From: Bacteroidia bacterium
GTDB lineage: Bacteria; Bacteroidota; Bacteroidia; UKL13-3
Direction of reading: 5' to 3'
DNA length: 34,407 bases
Assembly (NCBI GenBank): GCA_018058165.1
Contig: JAGPCI010000003.1
Span: 1 to 34,407, forward strand
How positions within the stretch are numbered: position 1 is the first letter of the stretch; every line of letters starts with the position of its first letter. The translations under genes were made by a program, and so were the position numbers. The notes beneath the pieces were generated by a model. The model was not told the origin of the DNA, searched no databases, and saw nothing but the letters and a program-made list of their open reading frames with translations. Below are positions 8,137 through 17,737 of this stretch, in pieces.

Positions 8137-9301
8137 TAATCTGTGATTTAATTTTGTCAATCAGAAGTTTGGATTGGTGTTCAAGTGTTACTTCCTTACT
8201 ATAAAGGTATGCATTTTTAATTAGGCGCTTCCTTAATTCAGTATCATTAATTATTAGTTCAATAGCATTTGCAATTTCTATTGAGTTTTTGGGTTCAATA
8301 ATAATAGCATTTTTTTTATGCTCTAGATAATATGGAATGCTTCCAACATTAGTTGCTATAACCGGTACTGAATTGGCCATCGCCTCCCAAATAGTTCTCG
8401 GAAACCCTTCATGATAGGATGGGATAACATAAATATCTGCCAATCGGTAAAATGCATCTAGTTCTGGTCCAATTTTCTTTTTACCATGAAAAAAGACTTT
8501 ACTATTAATACCTAAATTATCACTAAGTTGTTGCAGTTGTTGTTGATAATTAAATGAACTTGGCTCTTCCCATCCAACAATGTGCAATTCTATATTATAC
8601 TTTGGCTGCAAAGTTGCAATAGCATCAATTAACTCTCTAAGTCCTTTCTGAAAATTAATTCGCCCGGTAAATAATATTTTAAATACATTATTAGTACATG
8701 TATCTTCTCGTTGGTAAAAACTCTCTTTACTTAATGTAGTTGTTTTTATTAAGGTTATTTGCTTAGATATTTGGGCGTTATCTTTTAATAATTCGCCACT
8801 GTTTACAAATATAAATTGGTTTTTAAGTGTTCTGTTTTGTAAAAATTGATAATAGTAAGTTAACAAACTTATTCCTATTTTTCTGATAAGAGGTTGCTTT
8901 AAACTATTTAAACCTTTTGTATAGTTACCAACTAAAAGGGCAAATGTAGCAGTGTTTTTCTTTACAGAATTTATAATGTGAGGACCTAATGGAGTTGGCA
9001 TACGTACCAAAAAAGCATCTATTAATTTAATGTGCTCATTAATTATTTTTAATTGTTTTCCTGGTTTCAGTATGCGGCTATAAAAGGTGCTTTTATAACC
9101 AAGGTTTATCATTGTTATGTTTTTACCTTTAAGAGAATAGTCCTCTTCTTGTGAGTTTTGATCTTGTTGTTCTTCCAAAAACAAATATAATTGGTCAACT
9201 TGCTCAGCAATTGAGTCTATAAATACACCAATATAACCTGGAACGCAATAACTTCCATTTTTATGGCTAAAGGCACTATGGTAATAGAATCCGAGAATCA
9301 T
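8126..9301 (-). CDS. GT4-family glycosyltransferase
   Basis: A 391-residue GT-B enzyme. The C-terminal nucleotide-sugar domain shows FTGRINFQKGL, the long alpha/beta donor fold ending HIVGWEEP, VFFHGKKK, and the EX7E-type signature SYHEGFPRTIWEAMANSVPV with IATNVGSIP behind it. The N-terminal acceptor domain begins MILGFYYHSAF and has no signal peptide, so it works at the cytoplasmic face on lipid-linked intermediates. It overlaps the O-antigen ligase-like gene by 26 bp upstream and the acetyltransferase gene by 11 bp downstream. A retaining mechanism is expected for GT4. The sugar donor cannot be predicted. Confidence 0.9.
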   Translation of the reverse strand: MILGFYYHSAFSHKNGSYCVPGYIGVFIDSIAEQVDQLYLFLEEQQDQNSQEEDYSLKGKNITMINLGYKSTFYSRILKPGKQLKIINEHIKLIDAFLVRMPTPLGPHIINSVKKNTATFALLVGNYTKGLNSLKQPLIRKIGISLLTYYYQFLQNRTLKNQFIFVNSGELLKDNAQISKQITLIKTTTLSKESFYQREDTCTNNVFKILFTGRINFQKGLRELIDAIATLQPKYNIELHIVGWEEPSSFNYQQQLQQLSDNLGINSKVFFHGKKKIGPELDAFYRLADIYVIPSYHEGFPRTIWEAMANSVPVIATNVGSIPYYLEHKKNAIIIEPKNSIEIANAIELIINDTELRKRLIKNAYLYSKEVTLEHQSKLLIDKIKSQINEQ

Positions 9302-10550
9302 TTTTTGATTGAATTAATGCATTAGTAATACCAAGTAAAAACCAGCCATAAACATTAATCATGCCTGCAATAAACCATGCATGTATACACATAAATAGTA
9401 CCCCAATAAATAACGCTTTTTCCGTACCACTTAATTTATTATAGTGAGTTATAAAAAAGCCAATAGGATAAAACATCAGAAATATGGCCGGAATAAACAG
9501 AACCAAACCACCCTCTGATAAAAATGAAATATAGGAATTGTGAGGATTTGTTTTTGATTCTAGTTGTTCTTCTTTTCCTTCAATATATTCGGAGCCTTCA
9601 AACTCAAAATCTATATCAAATGATTTACTTGAAAAGTTGCCAATTCCGATACCCGCTATGGGATACTCTTCAAAAATGTTTAGCCCTTTTTCAATCATAG
9701 CTAATCGTGTAAGGAACGACCTGTCAGTGGCTAAAGTAGCATCAGTTTCATATAATAGATCATAGGTTCGTTCGTTTAAATTATAAATCTCCATTTTAAT
9801 TGATGGAGAGCTTAATAGTTGTGGAGTAATCAAGTACAATACAAATCCTAGAAATGCCAATATCATTATTTTTAGCCAACTTTCAATTGATACAGCTAAT
9901 GCACAACCTAAAAAAACCAATAATGACCCAGAGCGGCTTCCTGAAATAATTCCACAAAAGGATATCCCCAATATCGCTAATATCGTATAAAAACCATTTC
10001 TCCATTTAAGTTGCACATAATACACACCCATTGGACCAAATGATATGAGAATAAAAGCAAAGTTATTTTGTGTAACGTTACGAAAAAACGGCAACCCTTC
10101 AAGTATTGGTTTTAAAAGGAAAAAAGATAAACAAGATGCAACTAATCCATAAAATATCATTTTATAAATTTGGTCAAGTTGTACAGTTTTTAATGCCAAG
10201 TTACCAAGTGTAAGTACCAGAAACCCCCAATATAAATAATTTGGTAACACCTTTATTGCTAGTTCAAAATACTCGTATCCTAAATTAATTCCTGCGCCAA
10301 TTGTTGAAGTTATAGCACCTATCATAAATAAAATACTTCCGAAAGCCATCGCACCTCTTACTTCTAACATTTTGTGAGGTAGCTTAAATGATTTTTGGTA
10401 AAAAAACAACATGTAAAAAAAAGAAACATTTTGTATGATGGTCCAAAAAGGATAAGCCATAAAAAAGGTGGCCCATGAAAGATTTCTTTTGGCTTTTCGA
10501 ACAGCGTATTGATATAATAATGGTAGCTTAGGCTGCGTCTCGTTTTGCAT
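9276..10550 (-). CDS. O-antigen ligase/polymerase-like (Wzy/WaaL, PF04932) membrane protein
   Basis: A 424-residue polytopic protein with about 10-11 hydrophobic helices. Wzy_C/WaaL features are the GSRSGSLLVFLG helix in the middle, a large periplasmic loop with RSFLTRLAMIEKGLNIFEEYP and AGIGIGNFS, and the NPHNSYISFLSEGG motif before the final helices. These match the PF04932 family, which polymerises repeat units or ligates them to a lipid acceptor in the periplasm. As the only such protein in the window it is the best candidate for the repeat-unit polymerase (Wzy), although ligase activity looks equally possible from sequence. It overlaps its upstream neighbour by 23 bp and its downstream neighbour by 26 bp. 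Confidence 0.85.
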   Translation of the reverse strand: MQNETQPKLPLLYQYAVRKAKRNLSWATFFMAYPFWTIIQNVSFFYMLFFYQKSFKLPHKMLEVRGAMAFGSILFMIGAITSTIGAGINLGYEYFELAIKVLPNYLYWGFLVLTLGNLALKTVQLDQIYKMIFYGLVASCLSFFLLKPILEGLPFFRNVTQNNFAFILISFGPMGVYYVQLKWRNGFYTILAILGISFCGIISGSRSGSLLVFLGCALAVSIESWLKIMILAFLGFVLYLITPQLLSSPSIKMEIYNLNERTYDLLYETDATLATDRSFLTRLAMIEKGLNIFEEYPIAGIGIGNFSSKSFDIDFEFEGSEYIEGKEEQLESKTNPHNSYISFLSEGGLVLFIPAIFLMFYPIGFFITHYNKLSGTEKALFIGVLFMCIHAWFIAGMINVYGWFLLGITNALIQSKNDSRILLP

Positions 10551-11490
10551 CTTCGTAATAATTAATTTTAGGGCCTATAATATGTCGCTGTATATAGCCA
10601 TATTTTGCTACCCACTTAATAGCTAACAAAATTGATTTGAGTTTAGAAACAGAATTTATAGTTAAGTTAGATTTAATGATAAACAACAATACCCAAATAT
10701 GATGAAAATGACTTGGATTAATTTTATTGTATTGATGCGCAATCCAAATTCTTGAATAAAAAACTTTAGCCCAAAAGGTTATTAGGTTGTTAAAGTAGGT
10801 ACTTTCGATAGGCGGGTGGTACAAATAGGTTTTTTCTCCTAAATACATCATTTTTCCTTTTGCGGCTACCCGCATACTTATTACTTTGTCTTCGCCCATT
10901 CCCATTTTTTTTTCGAATAATGCAAACATTGTTTCATCAAATACATCTTCTAGCATATTGCGATTAAAGCACATATTTGGGCCAGGTAAAAATGTGGTAT
11001 CAATGTTTTTTTGAGGAAGTGCAGCTGTTTGTCCAAATCGGGTAATTTGTCCAGGAAGTATTTTAGGTCTTAAAACTTTTAGTATAGTATTAAATATGTT
11101 ATGACTTGGTTTAATAAGTGTTGTTGAAATTGGATTATGATAATCTATGCCCAATCCCAAACCTATCAGATCTTTGTTTTTTATAAAAGTATTAGCTATA
11201 GTTTCAAAAAGTGAATTGTCTTTAATTTCTAAGTCGTCATCAAAAAAAACTAAAATATCAGCTGATGAAACAAGGTAACCAACATACCTTTGGTATGGCT
11301 GCGATTTATGAGAAGATTTTCTGTAAATTACTTCAGTATTTGATTGTAGTTCTTTATTAGTGGCATCAGACGAGTCTATGACAATAAGTTTATTAGGTTT
11401 TGGCGAACATTGTAAAATTTCTTTGCAAAATTTCACAATGTGTTCGGGTCTATTGTAAGTGGTAATAACTACGTCAAATGTCAAGTTCAT
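10528..11490 (-). CDS. GT2-family glycosyltransferase
   Basis: A 320-residue GT-A enzyme. It begins with the classical FDVVITTYNRPEH strand-loop, has a VIDSSD turn near residue 38 where the first acidic motif sits, and carries the DXD-like motif VFFDDDLEI near 82-90. Further down, FLPGPNMCFNRNML and GMGEDKVISMR (probable catalytic ED) are typical of GT2 inverting enzymes. There is no C-terminal membrane pair, unlike the two GtrB-like GT2s in this window. It overlaps the GT4 gene upstream by 4 bp and the polymerase gene downstream by 23 bp. Likely adds one sugar to the lipid-linked repeat unit; donor unknown. Confidence 0.88.
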   Translation of the reverse strand: MNLTFDVVITTYNRPEHIVKFCKEILQCSPKPNKLIVIDSSDATNKELQSNTEVIYRKSSHKSQPYQRYVGYLVSSADILVFFDDDLEIKDNSLFETIANTFIKNKDLIGLGLGIDYHNPISTTLIKPSHNIFNTILKVLRPKILPGQITRFGQTAALPQKNIDTTFLPGPNMCFNRNMLEDVFDETMFALFEKKMGMGEDKVISMRVAAKGKMMYLGEKTYLYHPPIESTYFNNLITFWAKVFYSRIWIAHQYNKINPSHFHHIWVLLFIIKSNLTINSVSKLKSILLAIKWVAKYGYIQRHIIGPKINYYEDAKRDAA

Positions 11491-12542
11491 GAGTTTGCAA
11501 TTTCCTTAAATACCCTTTCATATTCGTTAGTTAATACTGTTACACTAAACGAATCATGTACACGCTGTAAAGCATTTTTACCCATTTCTTTTTGTAGGTT
11601 TATGTTTTGTGCCAACAGTAGTAATTTATCACTAAAATCTTGAATGGTGTTGCAATGTAACCCATCTACCCCATCTCTTACAATAAATGAATTAACTCCT
11701 ACTGGTGATACTAGTGCTGGTATTCCAATTGCCATATATTGTACTGCTTTTAATGCACACTTACCTCTTTCAAATGGCTCATCTTTTAATGGCATCATTC
11801 CTATGTCAAAATGTTGCAACCCTGCCACCTCAGTATCTTCAGTCCATTCAATAAAACGAGTTTTTACACCTTCCCAATTTATCTCAGGATTTTTATTTGA
11901 TATTACTATAAACTCAAAGTCTAATTTTTGCGCCAAGTTCATCAAGGGTTCTTTTAGCAATGGTAGCGCGTATACATTGGTGTGATGCGAACCACTCCAA
12001 CCAATTCTTAAAATACCATTGGGCCTAATGGCAGCAGGTTTATAGTTATTGGTATTAATGGCCATAGGTATGTAATAACATTTTACACCATAATTATTTT
12101 CGATATAACTTTGCAAAACTGTACTGCCCGCTATTACTGCTTTATAGTATGGCATTATTGCTTTTAGCTTATCACCTCTGGCACCTAAATATATCGCGTC
12201 ATCAATATCAAATACCAATTTCGAATTAAACTTACTCATTAGTTTCTCTACCCATTTAATATTTAAATTGGGCAGTAAATCTTTATTGGTATAAATTATA
12301 TCGTATTGTTTTGCTTTAAATAATATAAAAGTAAGTAATTGCCATAGTCTTTTAATAAGTTGTATGCGTTGTTCTATTATTTGCAAAGCAAAAGACTTTG
12401 ATTTAAGTACACTATTACGACTTGGGTTTAAAACAAACACATCAACTAGGTGACCTTTTTCTCTTAATGGTTCAATAAATTGAAGGAATCTAAATCGAGG
12501 CGAAGGGTCTTTTAATCCGCTAATCCAAAATGCAAGTTTCAT
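11487..12542 (-). CDS. GT4-like glycosyltransferase
   Basis: A 351-residue GT-B protein of the glycosyltransferase-4 group common in Bacteroidota surface-glycan loci. It begins MKLAFWISGLKDPSPRFRFLQ, has the KLVFDIDDAIYLG segment near 110-122 typical of this subgroup, RIGWSGSHHTNVYALP where the donor domain starts, and AVQYMAIGIPALVSPVGVN near the donor site. The EX7E motif is degenerate here (FERGKCALKAVQYMA). It starts on the same base that ends the FAD-oxidoreductase gene and overlaps the GT2 gene by 4 bp. Donor and acceptor are not predictable. Confidence 0.86.
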   Translation of the reverse strand: MKLAFWISGLKDPSPRFRFLQFIEPLREKGHLVDVFVLNPSRNSVLKSKSFALQIIEQRIQLIKRLWQLLTFILFKAKQYDIIYTNKDLLPNLNIKWVEKLMSKFNSKLVFDIDDAIYLGARGDKLKAIMPYYKAVIAGSTVLQSYIENNYGVKCYYIPMAINTNNYKPAAIRPNGILRIGWSGSHHTNVYALPLLKEPLMNLAQKLDFEFIVISNKNPEINWEGVKTRFIEWTEDTEVAGLQHFDIGMMPLKDEPFERGKCALKAVQYMAIGIPALVSPVGVNSFIVRDGVDGLHCNTIQDFSDKLLLLAQNINLQKEMGKNALQRVHDSFSVTVLTNEYERVFKEIANS

Positions 12543-13633
12543 TAAATAGTTTTATTTTTAATGATAGAAAGTAAATTTTGTGCTGCCGAAATACAGGTGG
12601 TAACTTTGCCACTAAATAAAGAATATACATTGTTATCATGGCTCAATACTAAAGTTGGTCTTGCATCATCAATATCTTGGTTGGGTAATACCATTTTTGT
12701 AGTAATCCAAGATTCTTTTATTACTGCTTTTTCTAAAATTGGGTAATAGGTTTGGCAATAATCTACTATGTTTTTTTCTACATTACCATCAATGCTATTC
12801 CATTCGGGTTTTTCAAAACCTAAATACGATTGAACCACAGAGTGGGAAACATGCGATAAAATATATTCTCCTTTATTAAATCCTTTTGGTACAATAGAGC
12901 AAAATGGGCCATCCATAATGGTTACGCCAAATGGTTCTATATTGTCGGGCAGGGTTATAATTGGTAAAACCAGTAATTCGTAATGTGCTTTAATTGCAGG
13001 TAAGTTAAGCGCCTTAAGTACATCTGATAAGCCGCTATAACTAGCATTTACAATTACACTTGCGCTAAGTTTATAGCCATTATTAAGGGTGATTTGATGG
13101 GCTTTGTTGGTGTATGTAGCGTTAGTAATAAAGGCATTACGCAGTATGCGTATCTTTTTTAATTGTTCGATGCGCTTTTTTACATTTTGACGAAGGATAT
13201 GGTAATCAAAAGCGGGTTCTTCAACCAACCAACATGCCTCCATATTTTCTCTACGTAAAATACCCTCATCTGGCCACTCTTCTTTAAGCGGAATATTTAA
13301 TTCGTTGCAAAAAGCTACAAACTCTGCCGCGCTAAGTTGACTACCGTTTTGGGCAATGCTGTAATATTTCTTAAATGAGGCATTAATGCAATTGCCATAG
13401 TACTGTTTAAACGAGGGTAAACCTTCTAAAGCTTCTTTACCTGTATTAATACTTCTTGGATAATGGTAACCGTAATGAATGCGGTTTTGATTAACCAAAG
13501 AAGCCTCTTGCATAATGTCTAGGTTCTTTTCTATTACAGTAACTTCAAAACCATTTTCGGCTAAAATTATGGCTGCTGATAATCCAAAAATTCCAGCACC
13601 TACAATGATGATATGATTATTGTCTTCACTCAT
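12542..13633 (-). CDS. FAD-dependent oxidoreductase of the DAO (D-amino-acid oxidase) fold
   Basis: A 363-residue flavoprotein. The N-terminal Rossmann motif is IIIVGAGIFGLSAAIILAENG with the ribose-binding glutamate in VTVIEKN. A substrate-cap region with RIHYGYHYPRS follows, and a NASYSGL segment occupies the position of the second FAD-contacting strand. No signal peptide or membrane segment is visible. It overlaps the SDR gene by 1 bp and the GT4 gene by 1 bp, so the three are translationally coupled. DAO-type enzymes oxidise amines or hydroxy acids. Pairing with an SDR suggests a two-step oxidation/reduction on a sugar or acyl precursor, but I recognise no characterised homologue. Confidence 0.82.
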   Translation of the reverse strand: MSEDNNHIIIVGAGIFGLSAAIILAENGFEVTVIEKNLDIMQEASLVNQNRIHYGYHYPRSINTGKEALEGLPSFKQYYGNCINASFKKYYSIAQNGSQLSAAEFVAFCNELNIPLKEEWPDEGILRRENMEACWLVEEPAFDYHILRQNVKKRIEQLKKIRILRNAFITNATYTNKAHQITLNNGYKLSASVIVNASYSGLSDVLKALNLPAIKAHYELLVLPIITLPDNIEPFGVTIMDGPFCSIVPKGFNKGEYILSHVSHSVVQSYLGFEKPEWNSIDGNVEKNIVDYCQTYYPILEKAVIKESWITTKMVLPNQDIDDARPTLVLSHDNNVYSLFSGKVTTCISAAQNLLSIIKNKTI

Positions 13634-14301
13634 TAAATCATTCCTCCATTAACTTGTAAAACCTGTCCGGTTATTTGCTTTTGGGTACTCATAAAATATA
13701 TAGCTTCTGCACACTCTTGTGCAGTAGTGTGTTTGTGTGTTAAAGTGTTATTCAGGTGTTTTTCTCTAAAGTCAGGAGTCATTCTGTTAAACACGGGCGA
13801 ATCTGCAATTAAACTGGGCGAAATGGCATTTATACGTATGGCCGGTGCCAAGTCTTTAGCTAAAGTTTTAATTAACGCATTTACTGCACCTTTTGCCGAT
13901 GCATATATTGGATCGTAGCTTCCTTTTAACGCAGCAGGTGATGACAAGAGGATAATTGCCCCACCAACTTTAACATTATTTTTTATTTGTTTAAGCAATA
14001 AAATTGGCCCAAGTAAATGTATATTTATCATCGCCAAAAGATGCTCATAGCTTGTGCCTTCAAGGTTAAATTGAGGTTCTTTACCAGCACTAATTATTAC
14101 GCAATCAAATTTTATAGTTGTGGTTAATGCTTCTATTGAGGCTATATTATTAAAATCAACCCAAAAACAAGTATTATTATCACACTTTTCTTGCGCGCTT
14201 GATGTAGTATAAGTGCTATATCCAGCTTGCTCAAACTTGGTTTTACAGGCACCGCCAATAGCACCTGTTGCACCAATTATCAGTACTGTATTATTTTCCA
14301 T
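13633..14301 (-). CDS. Short-chain dehydrogenase/reductase (SDR)
   Basis: A 222-residue classical SDR. The NAD(P)-binding motif is GATGAIGGA at residues 10-18, an ISAGKEP segment replaces the usual NNAG, the catalytic serine lies in LLSSPAA, the YASAK motif supplies Tyr/Lys, and the family ending QVLQVNGGMI is intact. It is a little short compared with the usual 240-260 residues but appears complete. It overlaps the upstream GT-B-like gene by 11 bp and shares one base with the FAD oxidoreductase gene. Likely a keto-sugar or keto-acid reductase in a precursor pathway; the substrate is unknown. Confidence 0.87.
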   Translation of the reverse strand: MENNTVLIIGATGAIGGACKTKFEQAGYSTYTTSSAQEKCDNNTCFWVDFNNIASIEALTTTIKFDCVIISAGKEPQFNLEGTSYEHLLAMINIHLLGPILLLKQIKNNVKVGGAIILLSSPAALKGSYDPIYASAKGAVNALIKTLAKDLAPAIRINAISPSLIADSPVFNRMTPDFREKHLNNTLTHKHTTAQECAEAIYFMSTQKQITGQVLQVNGGMI

Positions 14302-15520
14302 TTTTTTGTCTTTTTATCATGTTGGAAATTATTTTAGAATAGATACCAATCACTATTGCCGATAATGTGCGTTTGTTTAGTTTTGCTTTTAAGGTTTGAT
14401 TTTGTAGTTCGAGGCGTAATAGTTTTGCCCTTAGCCAGCTATCATCTGTGTGTTGAAGGGTTTCTCTGTTTAAAAATATATGTTTTGGTGCCAATGGTAT
14501 ATTCAAATTTTGGTAAAACACAGGAGCGAGTAAAAATTCAGGCATGGATTTACCTGGGTATTCTGTAGAAAATTCAATCATTTTAACAATTAATTCGGCT
14601 ACTCTTTTTGCCGAATTATTGTCTTTTACACACATCAGGTGTTGGCAGGCATCTTGCATCCACATTTTAAATGGCTCAGGAGCTAATAATTCTTTAATAA
14701 TTTGTGGGATATGATCTTTACAACTTATTTTCCAAGTGGTGTTTACCATGTTTGGCACATTAAAATAATCTATTTGTGCTACAGGTTTACCACATCGCAT
14801 AGCCTCTATAATAGCAGTGCTAGGCATAGATATTACAGCATCACACGACATTATTTGGTCTACAATCTCTTTACTCTCTTTGGCATTAAAAGTTGTTTTA
14901 ACATCAATATCTTTAAATAATAATTTTGTAACACGCCAAACTGGTTCAATATCGGCTCTCGAATCAAAATATGCTTTTAAATCAAGCAACATTTGGTGCA
15001 CCACTGTTTCTTGTTCATCTTTAAACCAAGGCTTGGTGGCAGTAATAACCATTATTCTTTTTTTTCTGTTAGGTGTTTTGTCAGGCGAGTAGGGGCGTAT
15101 AGGTAGCTTATCCATTTTAGGCATTCCTGTTACCTCAACTCTTCCTTCGTTACCTAAACATTGTATAATATGGGCATAATATGGACTTATACAAGCATAC
15201 TTGTCTGCCAATACCGGGAAATGCAATGGCGCACCTTGTACATCTCCTTCGTATATTGGGTTTTCAAACATAAAACGCCACTCTAAAATACCATCTTGTA
15301 AGGTTAAAGTGGGAATATTAAGCGATTGAGCAAGCTCATAACAATAGGCAACTTCTGGATGAAACTCGTTAATGCCGATAATGATATCAGGTTTTGCATT
15401 TTTTATTTTATCTGTTGTCCATTCTTCTAAATACTCAAATGTTATAATTCCTGCCAAAGAATCTTCAACAGGTTTTATGTGGGCATACTGGTCTCTAAAT
15501 AGGCAAATGGCTTTATACAT
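14291..15520 (-). CDS. GT-B-fold protein, capsule/CDP-glycerol-transferase-like (possible glycosyltransferase)
   Basis: A 409-residue soluble protein that I do not assign firmly. Features resembling GT-B CDP-glycerol/capsule transferases are LNIPTLTLQDGILEW near 86-100 (Q-D/H-G turn), EVTGMPKMDKL near 128-138 where these proteins carry a G-N/M-P motif, and MSCDAVISMPSTAIIEAMR near 245, a donor-phosphate-binding type helix, followed by GKPVAQIDY. The last 60 residues are basic and helical (LRLELQNQTLKAKL). It sits between the acetyltransferase gene and the SDR gene. A Kdo or other acidic-sugar transferase role would fit the neighbouring kdsA/kdsD, but that is only contextual. Confidence 0.6.
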   Translation of the reverse strand: MYKAICLFRDQYAHIKPVEDSLAGIITFEYLEEWTTDKIKNAKPDIIIGINEFHPEVAYCYELAQSLNIPTLTLQDGILEWRFMFENPIYEGDVQGAPLHFPVLADKYACISPYYAHIIQCLGNEGRVEVTGMPKMDKLPIRPYSPDKTPNRKKRIMVITATKPWFKDEQETVVHQMLLDLKAYFDSRADIEPVWRVTKLLFKDIDVKTTFNAKESKEIVDQIMSCDAVISMPSTAIIEAMRCGKPVAQIDYFNVPNMVNTTWKISCKDHIPQIIKELLAPEPFKMWMQDACQHLMCVKDNNSAKRVAELIVKMIEFSTEYPGKSMPEFLLAPVFYQNLNIPLAPKHIFLNRETLQHTDDSWLRAKLLRLELQNQTLKAKLNKRTLSAIVIGIYSKIISNMIKRQKNGK

Positions 15521-15538
15521 AATCTAGGGTTTAATTTG

Positions 15539-16171
15539 TTATTTGTTTTCTTTATCAAGGTTACTTTTGATAATTTTAGCGGGTACACCTCCTACTAGCG
15601 TATTTGGAGGAATCGACTTAGTTACGATACTTCCAGCAGCAACTACAGCACCATTGCCTATCTCTACTCCACCCAAAACAATGGCATCCATTCCAATCCA
15701 AACATCATTTCCAATATTAATATTTCCACCTGATGCTTCATAGCTATCTATAAATCCATGATGTGCTATGTACTCACATTGTGTGTGTCTCTCAATTGGA
15801 TTAAGCGGATGATTGTCTGTGTCCCATAACCTAACATTTGGTCCAAACATGCAGTGCGACCCGATTATTAAGTTATGGTCAATTCTAAAAGTTGCAGAAG
15901 TAATGTATACATAATTTCCTATGGTTATACTTCCTTTTTTGTTTAAGTTAATATTTACTGCAACATTACAATTATCACCAAAACGTATTTTATTTTTATC
16001 TCCAGTTTGGTTATGTGCTTTTACTGATAATAATGGATGCTTGTTTTTATATATAGGCGACTCACAGAAGCCATCTCCAACAATGATATTATTGAATAGA
16101 CTCTTTTTATATGACTCATATTTAAAGGAATTAAGTTTTCTTTTTAAATAATTTATTATATATAGAAGCAT
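15539..16171 (-). CDS. Left-handed beta-helix acyltransferase (WbbJ/maltose-acetyltransferase type)
   Basis: A 210-residue O-acetyltransferase. A basic N-terminal arm is followed by hexapeptide turns (ITIGNYVYITS, LIIGSHCMFG, INIGNDVWIGMDAIVLGG, VEIGNGAVVAAGSIVTK) and the diagnostic ending NTLVGGVPAKIIK. The probable catalytic histidine lies in the WDTDNHPL segment. The ATG at 16169-16171 overlaps the 3' end of the flippase gene by 41 bp, an unusually long overlap but the only ATG that preserves the N-terminal arm. It probably acetylates a sugar of the repeat unit in the cytoplasm. Confidence 0.88.
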   Translation of the reverse strand: MLLYIINYLKRKLNSFKYESYKKSLFNNIIVGDGFCESPIYKNKHPLLSVKAHNQTGDKNKIRFGDNCNVAVNINLNKKGSITIGNYVYITSATFRIDHNLIIGSHCMFGPNVRLWDTDNHPLNPIERHTQCEYIAHHGFIDSYEASGGNINIGNDVWIGMDAIVLGGVEIGNGAVVAAGSIVTKSIPPNTLVGGVPAKIIKSNLDKENK

Positions 16172-17621
16172 ATATTGGATTTAAAATTTCTTTTTCTGAT
16201 TTGAAAGATATTACAGTATCTCCAACAATTAAAATTAATACCAATATTGATATTGCCCATTTGTAAAAAGGTAAATCAAATAGTGGAATAAAAAATAATG
16301 GGGCTATAATAAATAACTTTAAAAGGTTGTCTTTAAACGGTACTCTTACTAATTCAGAGGCCAGCTTATTGAAATAAATATTAGAAAATATTACAGTTGC
16401 AATAATATTACTTATTAAAATTGCTTTAAGGGAGAAAAAGGGTATAAGAGCGATTACTAATATTAACTTAAAAATACCTTCTAGTAATCTCGAGGTGGCA
16501 TTATGTTTTATTTTAAAAAACGAACTCATCAGAATAATGCGGTTGGGCAGTACTGCGGATTGAAGTATGAAATTTAAACATAAAAGCAAGTTGATATCTT
16601 CTCCAAGATAAAAATCAGCACCAATCCAATGTGTTATAAATAGATGATTAATTAACATTATTGAAACACCCATAAATACTGCGATTAATAAGGATGAATT
16701 AAATAAAATCTTATAAAAACCTTTAAACTTACTATTATCACCTTTACCTGCAAGCTGTACAAAATATGGACGAGATTGGTTAAATAATTGTTGGTGCATC
16801 ATATCTGCAATAGTGTATAACTTTGATGTTATGACATATCCCGTTACCAACTCTAAAGTAAAATACCTACTGATTACATAGTTATCAATACGTGCTATAA
16901 GAATTCCAGCTACTCCCCCGATTGTTAGCCAGATTCCTGTATTAATGAGGGTTTTAAATATCGGTGCTTTAAAATTAGCTAAATTGATTTTAATGGAAGG
17001 TATTGATATTTTTATCCTATAAAATGTAATTATGGCAACAACTATTAAAGAAATAATATTACTTAAAGCAAGAGCCAAAAGGTTCATTCCCATATTTAGA
17101 AATAAAACTGTCAATATTGTTCTAATTGCTAAAGTTCCAAATTTTAAATAATTGTCTATGTGCACCTGCTTATTTGCCACAAGTACACCATTTAACGGTT
17201 GCATTATAAAGCCAATCATTCCTCCTAATGCTAGCAAAAATAGAACTAACCCGAGGTTTTCTGTTTCTAGTGTACTTCCAATTATAGAATTGGGATAGAG
17301 TGCCACATAAAAAGCAAACAACAACATAATCGAAGAAAGTAATAACTGGCCCCAGAAAGCACTATTAACAGTTGTGTTTAATTCATTGTAATCTTTTTTT
17401 GCAATTAACTGACCACTTCTTACATTTAAAGATGGACCAACACCTAGGCTTGTTAAGGCTAACCAAACGATGATATCTCCTATTATAGCAAATACCGCAT
17501 ACTCTGATTTGGAAAGAAATTTTAATACATAAGGAAGTAGCCAAAGACTAACCAATAAATTGGCCGCCATGTATGCATAACTTGAAGAAATTGCTTTTAA
17601 AAAACTTTTAGAATCTGACAT
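16131..17621 (-). CDS. wzx: Wzx-type polysaccharide flippase (MOP superfamily)
   Basis: A 496-residue membrane protein with about 12-14 hydrophobic helices, starting MSDSKSFLKAISSSYAYMAANLLVSLWLLPYVL, the usual opening of Wzx/RfbX flippases. Charged and polar residues inside helices (GVGPSLNVRSGQL, GVAGILIARIDNYVISRYF) match the MOP translocation path. It would move undecaprenyl-diphosphate-linked repeat units across the inner membrane. It is the first gene after a 116-bp gap following kdsA and overlaps the acetyltransferase gene by 41 bp. The name wzx reflects role and context; sequence conservation in this family is low. Confidence 0.87.
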   Translation of the reverse strand: MSDSKSFLKAISSSYAYMAANLLVSLWLLPYVLKFLSKSEYAVFAIIGDIIVWLALTSLGVGPSLNVRSGQLIAKKDYNELNTTVNSAFWGQLLLSSIMLLFAFYVALYPNSIIGSTLETENLGLVLFLLALGGMIGFIMQPLNGVLVANKQVHIDNYLKFGTLAIRTILTVLFLNMGMNLLALALSNIISLIVVAIITFYRIKISIPSIKINLANFKAPIFKTLINTGIWLTIGGVAGILIARIDNYVISRYFTLELVTGYVITSKLYTIADMMHQQLFNQSRPYFVQLAGKGDNSKFKGFYKILFNSSLLIAVFMGVSIMLINHLFITHWIGADFYLGEDINLLLCLNFILQSAVLPNRIILMSSFFKIKHNATSRLLEGIFKLILVIALIPFFSLKAILISNIIATVIFSNIYFNKLASELVRVPFKDNLLKLFIIAPLFFIPLFDLPFYKWAISILVLILIVGDTVISFKSEKEILNPIYASIYNKLFKKKT

Positions 17622-17737
17622 TTAATTCAATTATACATGGTTACTTTGGCTAATGTTGAGTATATATGCCTGATAATTTATCAATTATTCAATTTGTTAT
17701 TCGTAAATTAATACTAATGTATTTAGGTAGGACGATT
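17622..17737. other. 116-bp intergenic gap between kdsA and wzx
   Basis: The largest gap inside the otherwise tightly packed left-hand operon. It is AT-rich, has no open frame worth naming, no clear TAnnTTTG/TTTG promoter on the minus strand and no strong hairpin. It is noted because it is the only place in this operon where an internal promoter could easily fit. Confidence 0.5.

Noticed and set aside
11440-11985. Plus-strand frames of 67 and 113 codons opposite the GT4 gene
   Set aside because: They are antisense shadows of an intact, recognisable glycosyltransferase and have no domain of their own.
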